From Multifurca ochricompacta (lineage: Eukaryota; Basidiomycota; Agaricomycetes; Russulales; Russulaceae): a stretch of DNA of 64,000 nt. Below, piece by piece: positions 47,588-59,952 of this stretch. Made by a program: the position numbers and the translations under genes. Every line of letters begins with the position of its first letter. Positions within the stretch are counted from its first letter, which is position 1. The notes beneath the pieces are model-generated. The model was given only the letters and a program-made list of their open reading frames with translations. It searched no databases and was not told where the DNA came from. The stretch covers positions 1,302,001-1,366,000 of the forward strand of contig WTXG01000002.1 in the NCBI GenBank assembly GCA_022496185.1. The letters run 5' to 3'.

Positions 47588-48370
47588 ATGACTATAACTC
47601 CAGAAAAGACGGCAGAGGACCTTCAAGCATTGTCTGAAAGGCCATCTGCCCCACTTCGCACGGAGACGTTTCGAACCTCTCGCCCGAACATCGCTGGACC
47701 AGACACTGTCGAGCCCCCGTTTCCCATCTTCTTGGCTGGAGTGGTCCAGAGGGGCTTTGGGAGAGGTGGGAAAGATCTTGGTTGTCCAACCGGTAAGCTT
47801 CATACGGGCGTCCACATCATTATCATTAACCTCCTTAATACGTGATAGCGAACCTCCCCGACGAGTCGATCACTCCGATGAGCAGTGTGTGCAAACCCGG
47901 GGTTTACTTTGGCTATGCACAGGTATATGGTTTGAGCGGTCAAGAGGGTAAAGTGCACCCAATGGTGATGAGTCTCGGCTGGAACCCGTTCTACAAGAAC
48001 GAGCGCCTTACTGCGGTATGTGTTGCCGTTTCGCGCAAAAACACTGCCGTTACTTAGAATTATCCACACTCTTAGGAGATACATCTAATGCACGATTTCA
48101 AGTCTGACTTCTATGGAAATGACATGCAAGCAGTTGTCTTAGGTTATATTCGCCCAGAACTCGACTACACATCCAGGGGTCAGTGCATCACACTTCTGCC
48201 AGGAAAGGAAACCATGCACTAATCCCGCTCGGATTCTCAGAGGCTCTTATAGAAGATATTGATGCAGACAAGCGCGTGCACTCAAGTCGTTGTCCAGAGA
48301 GGCCTACATGAAATTTGGAGTTGACCCAAACCCAACCAACGATGCGCTCGAGGAGAGGGCCCTGCTTTAA
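47588..48370 (+). CDS. FMN1: Riboflavin kinase (FMN synthesis)
   Basis: Phosphorylates riboflavin to FMN with ATP. Exons give PFPIFLAGVVQRGFGRGGKD, LGCPTANLPDES (the GRG...G.PTANL nucleotide motif), GVYFGYAQVYG, HPMVMSLGWNPFYKNERLTA, EIHLMHDFKSDFYGNDM, VVLGYIRPELDYTSREALIEDI, ending GVDPNPTNDALEERALL. The catalytic Glu in EIHL and the PTAN Thr/Asn are present. One frame break at about 48276: one extra base restores the run ALKSLSREAYMKFG; in the sequence as given, the protein would end early after VHSSRCPERPT. Likely sequence error. Confidence 0.9.
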
Positions 48371-48819
48371 TTAAATGACATCCAGCTCACTTCTTCAGCG
48401 TGCGCAGTGGAGGCTGATTGTCATAGCACTTTCGGGTCTATTCACCATTCACCACACTAGTTCCAGTATCAAATAATGTTTCAGTATCTAATATCTCACG
48501 GCCTTGCAACGCTCGCCCATGATATATAGAGAACGTGTTGTAGATGTAGATCTTCATGTGTCGTTGAGCAGAGTAAGGCAGCCATTAGCTACACCGGTAA
48601 CCCTTACTTATAATATAAACATAGCTTATAGTATATGGAATACGGGAAGAGTTGTGCGAGGAGTGCGATGCAAGCGAGGTGAGGTGAAGGTAGGTCAAGT
48701 GATCCATAACCTGATCACGTGATAATCCCACGCCACATGTTCTAAGCCCGTCGGGACCCCCGACCGACGCTTCCTCATTGTTGTCGTTGTGTGTTGTGTG
48801 TTCTTGCCAGTCGTCAGCC
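48371..48819. other. Intergenic promoter region
   Basis: About 450 bp before CWC21. A palindromic TGATCACGTGAT with the core CACGTG at 48716-48721 lies about 100 bp before the start codon. No gene seen. Confidence 0.5.
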
Positions 48820-50051
48820 ATGTACAACGGCATCGGGTTAACTACACCTCGTGGAAGGTATGTATTCAAGGTTTTTGTATCGCGATTTTTACTTCACAGT
48901 TGGTGTTATTGTCAGTGGTACAAATGGTTATGTCGTTCGCAACCTGTCCGTCCTACGAAACCGCGACACTCAAAATGATCGTGCTAGCGCATGGGACGCC
49001 ACCCCACCAAAACACCGGGAACCAGACAAGGAGATACTCGAACATGAGAGGAAAAGGAAGGTGGAGGTCAAGTGTTTAGAACTCCAGCTCGAGTTAGAAG
49101 ATAAAGGGTATGCCTCATTAAACCCTACCACAGTCGATGGTTTCTCACAAGTTGCCCAGGTTCGAGGAAGATGACATTGAGCGACAGGTGACTGCTTTGC
49201 GAGAGCGTCTCCTTTCCATGCTTCCCCCAGTCGCATCTGCAAAGTCCTTAAAGCCATCCGACACGCACGCACTCGCGGCTGCGAAAAAGTTCGAATTGGA
49301 CAAGATGGCGGCTGCCCTTGGTACCCGCTCAGATTATACTGAGGGTGATGCCTTCAACAGGGAGAAGCAAGAGGAACTGCGACAGAAACGGGTGGTGGAG
49401 AGAGAAGAACGCGAGCAACGACGAGATGAGGAACGGAAGCGGCTTGTGGAACAAAAGGAAAGATGGGAGCAGGAAAAGCGGGAGAGGGATCGTCTTAGAA
49501 GACGAGAGGAAGACATAAGACGTCGTGAGAAGCGCAGTAGAAGTCCTGTACGTCGTACAATGCCGCCGCCGTTATCTCCGCATCGTCGCCGTCCATCCTC
49601 GCGCTCAGCATCTCCGCCACCTCCTCGACGACGAAGATACGACTCGCCCTCCCCTCTGCGCGGCCACCAGGAAAGCAGGTTGCCGCCTCGCAGATCCCCA
49701 CCGCCCATTTCTCGTCGGCGTCGATCGTCCTCTCCACCCCGCTCCCGCCCTGTGTCACGTTCCCCGCCGTATCGACCTCGCGCCGACAGGGATAGGATCT
49801 CTCCACCACCTCGAAAGAGGTCGGTTTCTCCTCGTCACAGTGACAGAGCGTTTTCACGCTCCCCTTCACCTCGTGATTTTACGCCCCCACCACGCGGTGA
49901 CAGCCCAAGGCGTATGTCAAGGAGCAGATCACCTATGAGTGATTCGCACTCTAGTTCGCCGCGAGACAAGGCCAGGAGGTCGGCGTCTGTCAGTTCAGGT
50001 TCGAATATGAGTGTAAGCTCGCGGAGCTCTCGTAGCCATGGCAGTGGCTGA
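48820..50051 (+). CDS. CWC21: Spliceosome factor Cwc21/SRRM2-like
   Basis: Spliceosome-associated protein. N-terminus [20 protein letters not shown] then RNLSVLRNR is the classic Cwf21/SRRM2 start; the cwf21 domain continues after an intron ([31 protein letters not shown]). Next a long charged helix ([15 protein letters not shown]...) and a large RS domain with many SRSPSP/RRSRSP units. Three exons; the second intron must end at TTGCCCAG before GTTCGAGG to hold frame. Full length about 360 residues, longer than yeast Cwc21 and nearer the metazoan form because of the RS tail. Confidence 0.92.
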
Positions 50052-50532
50052 GATATTCAGCTTTGTGACCTGTAATTCGTTGTCTTTGTCTTGTCTGCTG
50101 AGTACTTGTTTGGGTCACTCCACGTATTCGTACAGTCAAAGGTTTCAATTATTTTCATTTTCACCGTTCAGTAAGCAACACACTGCGTGAGCAGCATGAT
50201 ACTGTTCTTCGGCTTCGGGAAGCTCAGGCCGAAGTAGCCGGCACCGAGGGCTATTAATGTTGGACTCGGACGCTCCGCTTGCTACAATTCTGTTTTGTTC
50301 ATTCTTCATTCACTTCGACTTGAGGGAAAGTGACAGGCTTATCCCCCCCCTCCCCCCTGCCCTCACTTGGTGCTGCTTGACTTTTTAGGTACGTGCATCT
50401 TCAATAATCTCACCACACTCGGTATTACGACGCCCTTCCTGCAATGCAGGTTAGTTGCTGTTTCTGCGCGGCTGTGGCCAGCATACCCGGTAACTCCTTG
50501 AAAAAATTCACTAGAACTGCGACGCATTATCC
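50052..50532. other. Intergenic gap
   Basis: About 480 bp between two plus-strand genes; one short C-run (50346-50356). Expected to be CWC21 3' end plus thioesterase promoter. Nothing else seen. Confidence 0.4.
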
Positions 50533-51592
50533 ATGTTCAGTTCTATTCTTCGACGGGTTTCCTCCAGGGTAGGAGGGTCGTTTTTGTTCACATCATCCGC
50601 GGCGTCTACTGCCCAAAAATCCTCGCATTACTTGCGTAAATTACGAAATTTCACGCTGGCTGCTTCTCTGGGCTCCGCTGCGTACACCATCGGAGCAATA
50701 TATCCGCCTGTTCTCTTGACGTACGTTGCGCCACGTGTCGCCCGCCACCTCCAGACCCCAACCTACCGGAGACCCAAGCCTACGTCGTAGCCCTCGAGGA
50801 GCAGCTACAAAAGTTGCCGGCACTGTTAAAGCACCGTGGAACCGAAGACCCGGAATCGTGGTACGAGACGCGGCCATATCTTTCTCTTTCTGAGGAACGC
50901 CGGGCCAACAACCTAACCGCTGGTGCGCTCCGCGGGCCCGGGCATCTCGCCTTGCCCCCACTTGTGCGGGCGCGCCGGGATGAATCGGAATCGTTCATCA
51001 TCGTGCATGTGGGGCGGGGTCTTTGTGGACATGATGGAATCGTGCATGGAGGTTTGCTTGCAACACTATTAGATGAGGCTCTGGCACGGACTGTGAGCAT
51101 CCTTTTTCTTTGAATTTTATTTGTAATTTGACTGTTGGGGTCAGGCTACACAGAACCTCCCCGAGAAGGTCGGCGTAACAGCTAACCTAGCCATCAATTA
51201 TCGTGCACCAACCCGCGCCGATCAGGTAACTCCATCAGATGTTTTGATGTCAGACCCTGGTTTGATTTGATCTTTCGCAACAGTTCATTATTTTGAGAGT
51301 CCACCTGTCAGAAGCTAAGGGCCGCAAGGCACAGGTCTCGGGTACCATCGAAGATCTTGATGGTAATGTCCTCATAGAAGCTTCGTAAGTGCACCCCGCA
51401 TTTAAATAATTCCCTTTGTTCACGCGCAAGTGTAGCGGACTTTTTGTACAGCCAAAGTATGCGAAACTCCTTAATAAGAATGCTGTTCTTGAAAGGATGG
51501 GTGTACCAACCCCAATACAGCAGCCGAAACGTACACATGAAGAGGTGTTACCCCGTTCTGTGGTGTTACCGGTTGGGCAGGGGAGTTCTTGA
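50533..51592 (+). CDS. Hotdog-fold acyl-CoA thioesterase, probably mitochondrial
   Basis: Start MFSSILRRVSSRVGGSFLF is basic and Ser-rich (import-like), followed by a membrane-like segment (LAASLGSAAYTIGAIYPPVL). The hotdog domain: FIIVHVGRGLCGHDGIVHGG (the HGG-containing motif), LLATLLDEALART, GVTANLAINYRAPTRADQ, FIILRVHLSEAKGRKAQVSG and IEDLDGNVLIEASGLFVQPK. The conserved H-G-G followed by D/E is intact. Introns near 51095-51145, 51225-51283 and 51386-51434. One frame break at the C-run 50741-50743: with one extra C the frame runs APRVAPPPPDPNLPE; without it a stop comes at 50788. Resembles the fungal Fmp10/THEM4 group. Confidence 0.82.
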
Positions 51593-52085
51593 AATTGAAA
51601 CTGATATGACTGACCAGCAAGCTGGTCGTCCAACCGATTTTTTATTTGGTACACAAGGATTACCCACATCCCGATGAGCGCTTTTAGATATGAACGTCGT
51701 GTAGGATATCACATCACTAGAACTAGGACTACTAGAATGCAAGGGTGTGCTTTGGTCTCAGCTGGCCAGCAATATTATTGCAGCCATTGGCGACGATGGA
51801 CAAGGTCGAGTTTGAATCGTTAATCTCTCGACTCTCAACTAGCAACTAAGTATAGATTTTCTGCGTAAAACGTAAAAATTGTATCATACGTGTCTCAGTT
51901 CCATTTTCATGTCTTAGGCGCTCAGCCAACAGCGCATCCATTTTTGTGATGAGCCGCTGCTTCAATTGTCATTGGTGCCGTCCTTGACCTAAGCTTCCAG
52001 CATTACCTACCACGTTGTTTGTTTGCTTATCCCGCGCACGAAAAGAAAATATTCTTGTCTTGGACAGCACAACTTGAAATTCATC
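51593..52085. other. Intergenic gap
   Basis: About 490 bp between two plus-strand genes. No repeat, RNA gene or coding signal that I can support. Confidence 0.4.
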
Positions 52086-53919
52086 ATGCTGCGTCCGATA
52101 TCCCGCCCGACACATCGTCCATTCAGGCATCTGAATCGTTTTCCATCCCTGGTCCGGTACACATCTCTAGCATCGAAAAACTCCTCAGAAGTGAGTCTAG
52201 TCCACAGAATGCTCACAACAGTTGATGCTTATCATGTCAAGTCATCGGGGTTGACTAACTCACCGAGCGTTGCGTACACTGCAGTTACACACCCTATCCC
52301 GGAACCGGCGCCGAGTGTCCGGACACGCGAAACATTTGCGCTGGCCGAAGAGTATATTCTCCCTGTCTACGCCCGCCCGCCCATCGTGTTAGAGCACGGG
52401 AAAGGGAGCTGGGTCTGGGACTGCGATGGACGCAAATACCTTGACTTTACATCTGGGATTGCGGTTAATGCACTGGGGCACGCAGATGAAGGTGTCTCAG
52501 AGGTAAGTTTGAGTCCGGTCCATTACCCAATCATGCTGCCCGGCCATGCGCTGGCAAGCTGATCTTTATTCGCTTGTAATAAATAGGTGCTAAGATCACA
52601 ATCAAGCAAGCTCCTGCATACATCAAACGTGTACTACAACGAACCCTCTGTGGTGCTTGCATCTTTGCTTGTCTCGCTTACTCAGCGCGAAGGTGGCCTA
52701 GGCTATCCTGCCGGCAGTCAACATTCCACGAGTATTCCTGGGGCAAAGGTGTTCTTTTCAAATTCAGGTACAGAGGCAAATGAAGGGGCGCTGAAGGTGG
52801 CACGTAAGGTAGGCAAGGATCGCGGCGGTGCATCAAAGACGGAGATTGTCTGCTTTCAACAATCGTTTCACGGGCGCTCCTTCGGTGCACTATCCGTTAC
52901 CTCGAACAGAAAATATCAGGACCCATTTCAGCCCCTCGTACCTGGTGTGCGTGTCGGTGAACTGAATGAATTCGAGGGTTTAGAGGATCTAATCACTGAA
53001 AATACCTGCGCCGTAATCGTGGAGCCTATTCAAGGAGAAGGTGGGGTCAACCTCGCAGATGTTCAGTGGATGCGCAAGTTGCTGCGGCGCGCACGGGACA
53101 CTGGCGCTGTGGTCATATTTGACGAGATTCAGGTGAGCATGGGGTTCAATACTGGTGGGAAAGGATATATCGTTGGCTGGAGCGCTCGGAGTTGGGGTGA
53201 TAAAGGACACCCCAATGACACCGTTCGAATTTGCCTCCGAAGAAGGGGGACTTTTGCTCGGATCCGAGACACCCTGCTGCTAGACGCCAGAACAGCATTA
53301 CAATTACTAACGATACGCGTGCAGTGCGGCCTATACAGAACAGGGAATTTGTGGGCGCATTCTACGTGGCCAGTGGAATGCCACCCTGATATCGTGACCA
53401 TGGCGAAGCCGCTGGCAAATGGCTATCCCATCGGTGCTGTGCTGATGCGAGACGCCGTAGCTGAAACAATGACTGCGGGTACGTTTTTTTTTCCCAGGAT
53501 GCTGAGAGTATTTTGATGACCTGTGAGAGGCAGGTACGCACGGTACGACATTCGGAGGGTCGCCTCTCGCATGTTCTATCGGATTCCATGTTTTGAACCG
53601 GCTGAGCCAGCGCGAGTTTACATCCCATCTGATGAGGACATCGGCTTCCCTCCTCAATAGACTGGAAAAACTTTCTGACTGGTTCCCAGAATTAGTAGGA
53701 CCCGTCCGTGGTCGTGGCCTGATCGTTGGATTGGTACTACTTCGAGAGGGAGATCCCCAGCGACTGGTTGACCTCGCGCGGGAAAGAGGGGTATTACTCT
53801 TGACTGCTGGGAAGGACTGTGTGAGGTTGGTGCCCAGTCTGAACGTTAAAGAGGAGGAAGTGTCTCATGCCCTGGACGTGATTGAGAGTTGCCTTGTCCT
53901 TATGGCATGCGATCATTAA
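52086..53919 (+). CDS. ARG8: Acetylornithine aminotransferase
   Basis: PLP-dependent mitochondrial enzyme of arginine synthesis (N-acetylglutamate semialdehyde to N-acetylornithine). Four exons (52086-52502, 52587-53132, 53325-53478, 53534-53919) give 500 residues. Basic leader (MLRPISRPTHRPFRHLNRFP), then YLDFTSGIAVNALGH, FFSNSGTEANEGALKVAR, SFHGRSFGALSVT, VEPIQGEGGVN, VVIFDEIQ, CGLYRTG, DIVTMAKPLANGYPIGA (Schiff-base Lys in the MAK) and GTHGTTFGGSPLAC. All cofactor and substrate motifs intact. The intron before CGLYRTG is long (192 bp) relative to the others. Confidence 0.94.
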
Positions 53920-53963
53920 GCCCATTAGCCAATCGGATGGCTTCTAGTAACAGAGTAGAATTT

Positions 53964-53970
53964 TATAAAA
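53964..53970 (+). promoter_or_regulatory. Possible TATA box of the ALA synthase gene
   Basis: TATAAAA about 55 bp before the start codon, followed by a C/T-rich run (CTCTCCTCTC...), a common fungal core-promoter layout for strongly expressed genes. Position only; no start-site data. Confidence 0.45.
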
Positions 53971-54021
53971 CCCACTCTCCTCTCCTCTCTCCTCTCCTCG
54001 CCCGTCCCTTCCCAGTTTCCA

Positions 54022-56238
54022 ATGGATAAACTCTCATCACTTACAAAATTTACCTCGTCTTGTCCCTTTCTGGGTCGTACTAAGACCTCCTCTCTTCGCA
54101 CTTTATGCACTTCTGCTTCCCCTCGTTTCCCTAGCCTCACCAGACTTACTGAGAAGGCAACAGAATGCCCCGTAATGGGTGCAGCCCTCGCTAAACGTTC
54201 CGGGCAGCTAGTCCAAAGCTTTGCTAGTTTCGCACAGAGCGTTGACGTCGTCAAAATCCATAAGGACAAAGGTGTCGACGTAGCTTCGAGCAACATTGAG
54301 GGCTGTCCTCATGCTAGCAAGGCCCTCGCCGCTGCTAGGATGGCAGAGGAACTAGCCTCCGCGAAGAAACGCAACGACGCCCTCAAAGCCGCCAAGGCCG
54401 CCGCTCATCAGCTTTCTGCTTCTAAACCTTCTCAAGCTGCTTTCTCTTCTCCCGACTTGAAGCAATACCCCGTCCATGCCAGCGGATTCAAATACGAACA
54501 GTTCTTTGCCAACGAATTGCAGAAGAAGCACGATGACAAGTCTTATCGTTATTTTAACACCATCAACAGGCTTGCTACCAAGTTCCCTGTTGCACATACC
54601 GCAGACACCAAGACAGAGGTTGAAGTCTGGTGTGCTAACGACTACCTTGGGATGGGGAACAACCCTGTTGTGCTTGAGACCATGCAGTAAGTTTTATTCT
54701 TTCTCTGTTACCCTACCTCATTCTTGGAATGCTCAGCCGCGCCCTGGATAAATATGGCCACGGCGCTGGCGGTACACGTAACATAGCCGGCAACGGTTCT
54801 TGGCATGTCAACCTTGAGAAAGAGTTGGCAGCCCTTCATCGCAAGCAAGCGGCTCTCGTATTCTCCTCCTGCTATGTCGCGAATGACGCCACTCTCTCTA
54901 CACTTGGTGCCAAGTTACCTGGTTGCGTCTATTTCTCTGACTCCTCCAATCACGCGTCGATGATTCAAGGCATCCGTCACTCGGGTGCGAAGAAGGTCAT
55001 CTGGAAGCATAACGATCTCAAAGACCTTGAGAACAAACTGAAGGAATGGCCGAAGGAGACGCCGAAGATTATTGCTTTCGAAAGCGTCTATTCTATGTGT
55101 GGTAGCGTCGGTCCGATCAAAGAAGTTTGCGATTTAGCCGAGAAATACGGTGCCATCACCTTCTTGGATGAAGTGCGTTCTTTCCTTTCCCCAATCATAT
55201 TGATCGGTCGTGACCTTTTCCGGGTTTGCAGGTTCATGCCGTCGGTTTGTACGGGCCTCGCGGTGCAGGTATCGCGGAACATCTCGACTACAATGTTCAC
55301 AAGGCTGCCGGCCAATCACCGGACCCCATCCCTGGCACCGTCATGGATCGTGTGGATGTGATCACAGGTATGGCGTTTATGCAAAAGCGTGCGCATATTT
55401 CTCAGATATATCTACAGGCACTCTTGGTAAAGCGTACGGCGCTGTTGGTGGTTATGTCACCGGCTCTGCCAAGTTCATTGACATGATACGGTCCTACGCT
55501 CCGGGCTTCATCTTCACGACGTCTCTTCCTCCCGTCACAGTCGCCGGTGCACATGCTTCAATTATCTACCAGAAAACCTATAACGGTGATCGTCAACTCA
55601 TGCAATGGAACGTCCGCGAGGTGAAGAAGCGCTTTGCTGAGCATGGAATTCCTGTCGTCCCTGGCCCCAGTCATATTGTGCCTGTCCTAATTGGTGACGC
55701 GGCCCAAGCCAAACAAGCATCAGACTATCTTCTTGAGAGACATAGTATATACGTCCAAGCCATCAACTTCCCCACTGTTGCTCGTGGCGAGGAACGTTTA
55801 CGGTTCACCATCACCCCTGGACATACTCTTGAACAACTCGAGCACGTCGTCGCCGCGGTCGATGACGCATTCACTGCTCTCTCCATCAAGCGAGAGGCTG
55901 ATTGGGCTGCTGTTGGAGGCCGCTGTGGAGTTGGCAGCAAAGTCAAGGAGTCCGTCACACCCATTTGGGGGAATGAGCAACTTGGTCTGACAGGTCCCGC
56001 CATGCTTGCCCCAAGGACAAGACGTGCAGGCGAGGGGCGCAAAGTGGACGCGCATGCGATCGCAATGGCCAGGCAACAGTTCGACGGTCTACTCGGCTCT
56101 GTTCCGGATGTGGACGTCTTCACATCGGCCAATATTACTCCCGTTATTTCGGGCCTTCGTATGAGAACGGGGGCCGCTGGGCGCCGTCCACTTGACGTTT
56201 CAGCGGCAATACCTCTGGCTGTGGCTGCGACAGCTTAG
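54022..56238 (+). CDS. HEM1: 5-aminolevulinate synthase, mitochondrial
   Basis: First enzyme of heme synthesis (glycine + succinyl-CoA). Four exons (54022-54686, 54737-55172, 55232-55367, 55418-56238) give 685 residues. The leader is Ser/Thr-rich and carries three Cys-Pro motifs (SCPFLG, ECPVMG, GCPHAS) of the heme-regulatory type. The catalytic core: [96 protein letters not shown] (PLP Lys) and [10 protein letters not shown]. An extension of about 100 residues follows the fold. All key residues are present. Upstream TATAAAA at 53964. Confidence 0.95.
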
Positions 56239-57349
56239 GCTTTCGTTGTATTGTCGTGTATCAACCCCGCATGCTGTGGTGGAATGTTTGTGTTCTTACT
56301 CCAGCCGTTACTGATTTTATACGATAACCCTGCGCGCTGTTCTCTTCTTTGCTTAGCCTGGTATGTAAACATGTAGGTCTGAGCCTGCTGGCGGCATTGC
56401 AATACATGTCACTATAGCAGTTGGTTTTTAGTTCAGTTTTGGGGCCGCGTATTGCTATGCCGCAGCACGAAAACGCTGCATACAGGTCACGGACTGCTGA
56501 GAGCTGATGAAACTGTCTAGTAGATGCCCCTTCCCACCTATCAGGGAAATGCTCTCATTCCAATGCACCACGGCAAAGTGCCTTATTCATCGAGGAGCTT
56601 CTGAAGAAGATGAGTGCGAGTGGCCGGTAATTAAGTCTGCCCACCTCGGACTGGCACCTGGGAGACCGGCCATCTAACAGACTAAATGGTGATCGTACTT
56701 TTAAGGGATCAAGGAAGACAAGAAATTGGATAAAAGAATGTACGAAGGGTTGATGACGAGGACGTGCTCAACCTGAACACAAATCTCGGCCACAGATTTC
56801 GAATGGGCAAATTTGTCGCGCCTCGCTAAATTGCCATCTAGGGGGGTCACTGTGATGCAAGTACGCTTACAATATTAAACTGACACTGGAGGCCATGGAG
56901 CACCTATTCCAATGTGCTCTGTGGCATCACTATCATCACTGGGTTAACGCCATTCAGGCGGGACCACTACTTACGTCGCCTCTGTCGCCTCCATTTAAGT
57001 AGGTGTTCAATAGCTTCTGCAGTGTGCCTCTACTCTTGAATTTTTTTTTGTCGTTATTGAGTTCAGTTTTATCTTGTAGTCCCCCTCTGTTTCGGCGCCA
57101 GGGTCTCAATTATCTAGTTCCGATTCCTTGATCCTTGATCTATTCCTCGTCCTTTCCGATGTTACGATAATTTAGGAACGCGCCGTTTCTCTCTTTGTCG
57201 TCCGTTGTGATTATAAGTGGCATGAGAGGAAAGAGAAAGAGAAAAGTTGAAGTCAATCAAGAGTTAGACTTAGTTGATTGATCACGTGTGAGCTTCATTA
57301 CAAGTCTTTGGAACGACTTTGGTTACCAACGCCAACGCCTTAATCTCGA
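56239..57349. other. Long intergenic region upstream of ARL1
   Basis: 1.1 kb without a supported gene. It includes a purine-rich GAGGAAAGAGAAAGAG stretch near 57225 and CACGTG at 57283-57288, about 60 bp before the ARL1 start. Likely HEM1 3' end plus the ARL1 promoter. Confidence 0.45.
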
Positions 57350-58232
57350 ATGGGTTTATCGGTCTCGTCTCTCTTCAGTTCCCTCTCATCTCTCCTTAAC
57401 TTTAGCAAGGACAAGGATGTACGAATACTCATGTTGGGGTTAGATTCAGCCGGAAAGGTAAGACTCTGACCTATGTAGGGAAAAAAAGTATCTTAATAAT
57501 CGGACTACCATGCAGACAACAATCTTGTACAGGCTACAGGTAATTGCTCATCTGCCCTTCCCTTTGCCTTGTATAACGCGTCTGGTTGGAAGATTGGCGA
57601 AGTCGTTTCCACAATACCCAGTGAGTAGGTAATTTTGCAGTCGCGTGGTTTGCGACCAATTGTTTTCATCAGCAATTGGCTTCAATGTTGAGACAGTTCA
57701 GGTACATTTTTGCATATCCTATTTTGCCTCCCCGACCTAACCCCATCGAACTTGATCAGTATAAGAATATTAAGTTTCAAGTGTGGGATTTAGGCGGTCA
57801 ATCTAGTATTCGGTGAGTGCGCCTCCATCCTTTTTCGTCTGGGCCTCACACATTGTTCAGGCCATACTGGCGATGTTATTTCCCAAATACTTCGGCCATC
57901 ATATATGTGATAGACTCATCCGACCACTCCCGGCTACAGACGTCCCGATCAGAGCTACTGACTATGTTATCAGAGGAAGAACTTGCTGGTGTCCCTCTAT
58001 TAGTGTTCTGTAACAAGCAGATGTAGAAGGGGCGCTCAAGCCGGAAGAGATAAGTGAGCAGCTGGGTTTGGCAGGTGGTGAGAAGAGCCGCGACTGGAGC
58101 GTCAGGGGCAGTTGTGCCGTCAAAGGCGAGGGCATTGAGGAGGGTCTTGATTGGTGCGTCACGGCTTATATGTATAAAGCGTCGATTACTAAACAGGCTC
58201 ACAGGCTTGTTAGTGCCATACAGAAGAAATAA
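57350..58232 (+). CDS. ARL1: ADP-ribosylation factor-like GTPase Arl1
   Basis: Small GTPase of the trans-Golgi. MGLSVSSLFSSL gives the N-myristoylation Gly2; then ILMLGLDSAGKTTILYRLQ (P-loop), TIPTIGFNVETVQYKNIKFQ (switch I), VWDLGGQSSIRPYWRCYF (switch II with the catalytic Gln), AIIYVIDSSD, LLVFCNKQD (N/TKxD) and LVSAIQKK at the end. Seven or more small exons; exon 2 is only 24 nt (57516-57539). One frame break near 58020: an extra G makes the run NKQDVEGALKPEEI; as given, the frame stops at TAG. A short insertion (about 12 residues, ..GSCAVKGEG..) near the C-terminus is unusual. Confidence 0.9.
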
Positions 58233-58398
58233 AACTTCTGCTGGGTTCCTCTCTCTCATATCTACTATAATCCGTGCCGTGGAAGCGGGCATTGTAATCC
58301 ATAGTTTTCAATCATCGTTATCTCCCCACCTTGTCGATGATGCGGGCGTCAAAGTGCTGGCCTTTGGATCTAGTTGGCATGAACATAGTGCCAGACTT

Positions 58399-59952
58399 TT
58401 AAAAACTATCGATTCCCCAACTCCAATTCCAATGCGCATCAACCTCCGAATCGCATTCTTGTCGGGCTTGCGGGTTGAATCTCCACACACGGACAGTTCC
58501 ATCATCTGAGCATGTTGCTAACATATCCTGCGCCCAGTCGACACCGCCAACCTCGCCTTTTTGCCCAGGCAGTTCAACACCAGCAGAGTTCGGCCATATT
58601 GGCGATGTACTCAGCACTGTCTGCGACACATCAAATAGGAACGCAGAAGCTCCTTTGTCGGTTCCCGAACTTCCGCTGACGAGTGACCTCCCATCTGGTG
58701 AAATTGCCATGCGGACCCAGAATGAGTTGGTGTGCATATTCGGGTGCTTGAACGTGCCATTTGGCGACAAGGGAAGGAGGGTGGATGCAGCATAGGTGTG
58801 GACACGCGAATCTACACCCAATCCGAAAAGAAGACCGCCAGTGGACCCGTCCCCGCCACAACAGAGGTTAGCCCTCGCGCTCGCCGCGCGCCTAAGATGG
58901 TCGGATCGAACGCGGACATAGCCACGGGTTGAGCTGCTTGCTTCTTTTGCAATTGAGCTTCTTGGGCGGAGACAGGTTGTCGCAAGTCCCAAAGTCGGAG
59001 TATTCTACCTGCAGGTCAAGGAGAAGCGCCTAGAAGGAAACCGCGGGTGCTTACCCATCAAACGACCCGCTAGAAATGAGTCTATCCGATCGGCCTTCAG
59101 TGTACACCAAACTAGTGACCGTTCGTGCGGTCGGCGCGACCTTCTTTCTTGCATTTTTTTTGGTCTGTCTATCGTCGCCGTGTGCACCGTCAATGACCGT
59201 TACCGATGTATGGGAGGTCGGGCCGTGCATTGTTCTCCCCGCAATGCGCAAGTCCCAAACATGAATCTTGCCATCGCGCCCCCCTGTACTGAGTAGACTG
59301 GCATGCTGTGGGTCCCATACCACCGTCTTTACTGTGCTGGTGTGCCCACGTAGAAGATGTAATATTTTTCCGGTGGTAACATCTGTGATGCGAGTGGTGT
59401 GATCGCCGGAGCAAGTAGCCAACGAAGTGTCGTCGGGAGACCATTGCAGATCGAATATTCCGTTTTCGTGAATGTCAAGGTCGATCCGCTTTGGCTCTGC
59501 CATACAAAGTGTGACATCCTGACTTAAGAATGTGGATTTGTTTGACTGACCTCGGCATAAATCCTCTCGCTTGAAGGTGTCCCAAATGTATACTGTGCCT
59601 TGTTCAGTTGCCACGGCCAGTGTGGCACAGAGCCACGTTTTGCAGCTAATAGCAATCAACGTCGGAGACCCTGATTCATACGCGGAAGGACATACCATGC
59701 GTGTACGCGCAAGCATATGGTGGCGTTAAGAATGAGTCTGTTCTGTCCGAATTACATGTAAACACGTCTGTCTTGTGGGAAGACACATAGGCGCGCAATA
59801 ATGAACGAGTCGGTACTATAACGGCCAGCAGTTAGACAATATCCTGGTAGGGAGGGGTCAGACTTACAAAGAGGGGGGCGGTGACTAACTCCAGGACGCG
59901 ATATAGCTAGACCGTGCATGACGTGAAAGACTGTGCGTTTCCTGCGAGACAT
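58399..59952 (-). CDS. WD40 protein, Cdt2/DTL-like substrate receptor
   Basis: Cdt2 recruits PCNA-bound Cdt1 and other targets to the CUL4-DDB1 ligase. Start MSRRKRTVFHVMHG at 59952; LPTRSLLRAYVSSHK, SFLTPPYACAYTH, then LAVATEQGTVYIWDTFKRED, HENGIFDLQWSPDDTSLATC, GDHTTRITDVTTGK, LLRGHTSTVKTVVWDP, LLSTGGRDGKIHVWDLR, RLWDLRQPV, VRMAISPDGRSLVSGS, ATCSDDGTVRVWRF. The HENGIFD.QWSP and HTSTVK..VWDP blocks are strongly Cdt2-like, with DxR box residues (WDLR). The protein stops just after the propeller; the long C-terminal tail of animal Cdt2 is absent. Two frame breaks (near 59625 and at CCC 58846-58848), both mended by one base. Convergent with ARL1. Confidence 0.82.

Noticed and set aside
49334..49869. 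Minus-strand ORFs opposite the CWC21 RS domain
   Set aside because: Antisense shadow of RS-repeat codons.
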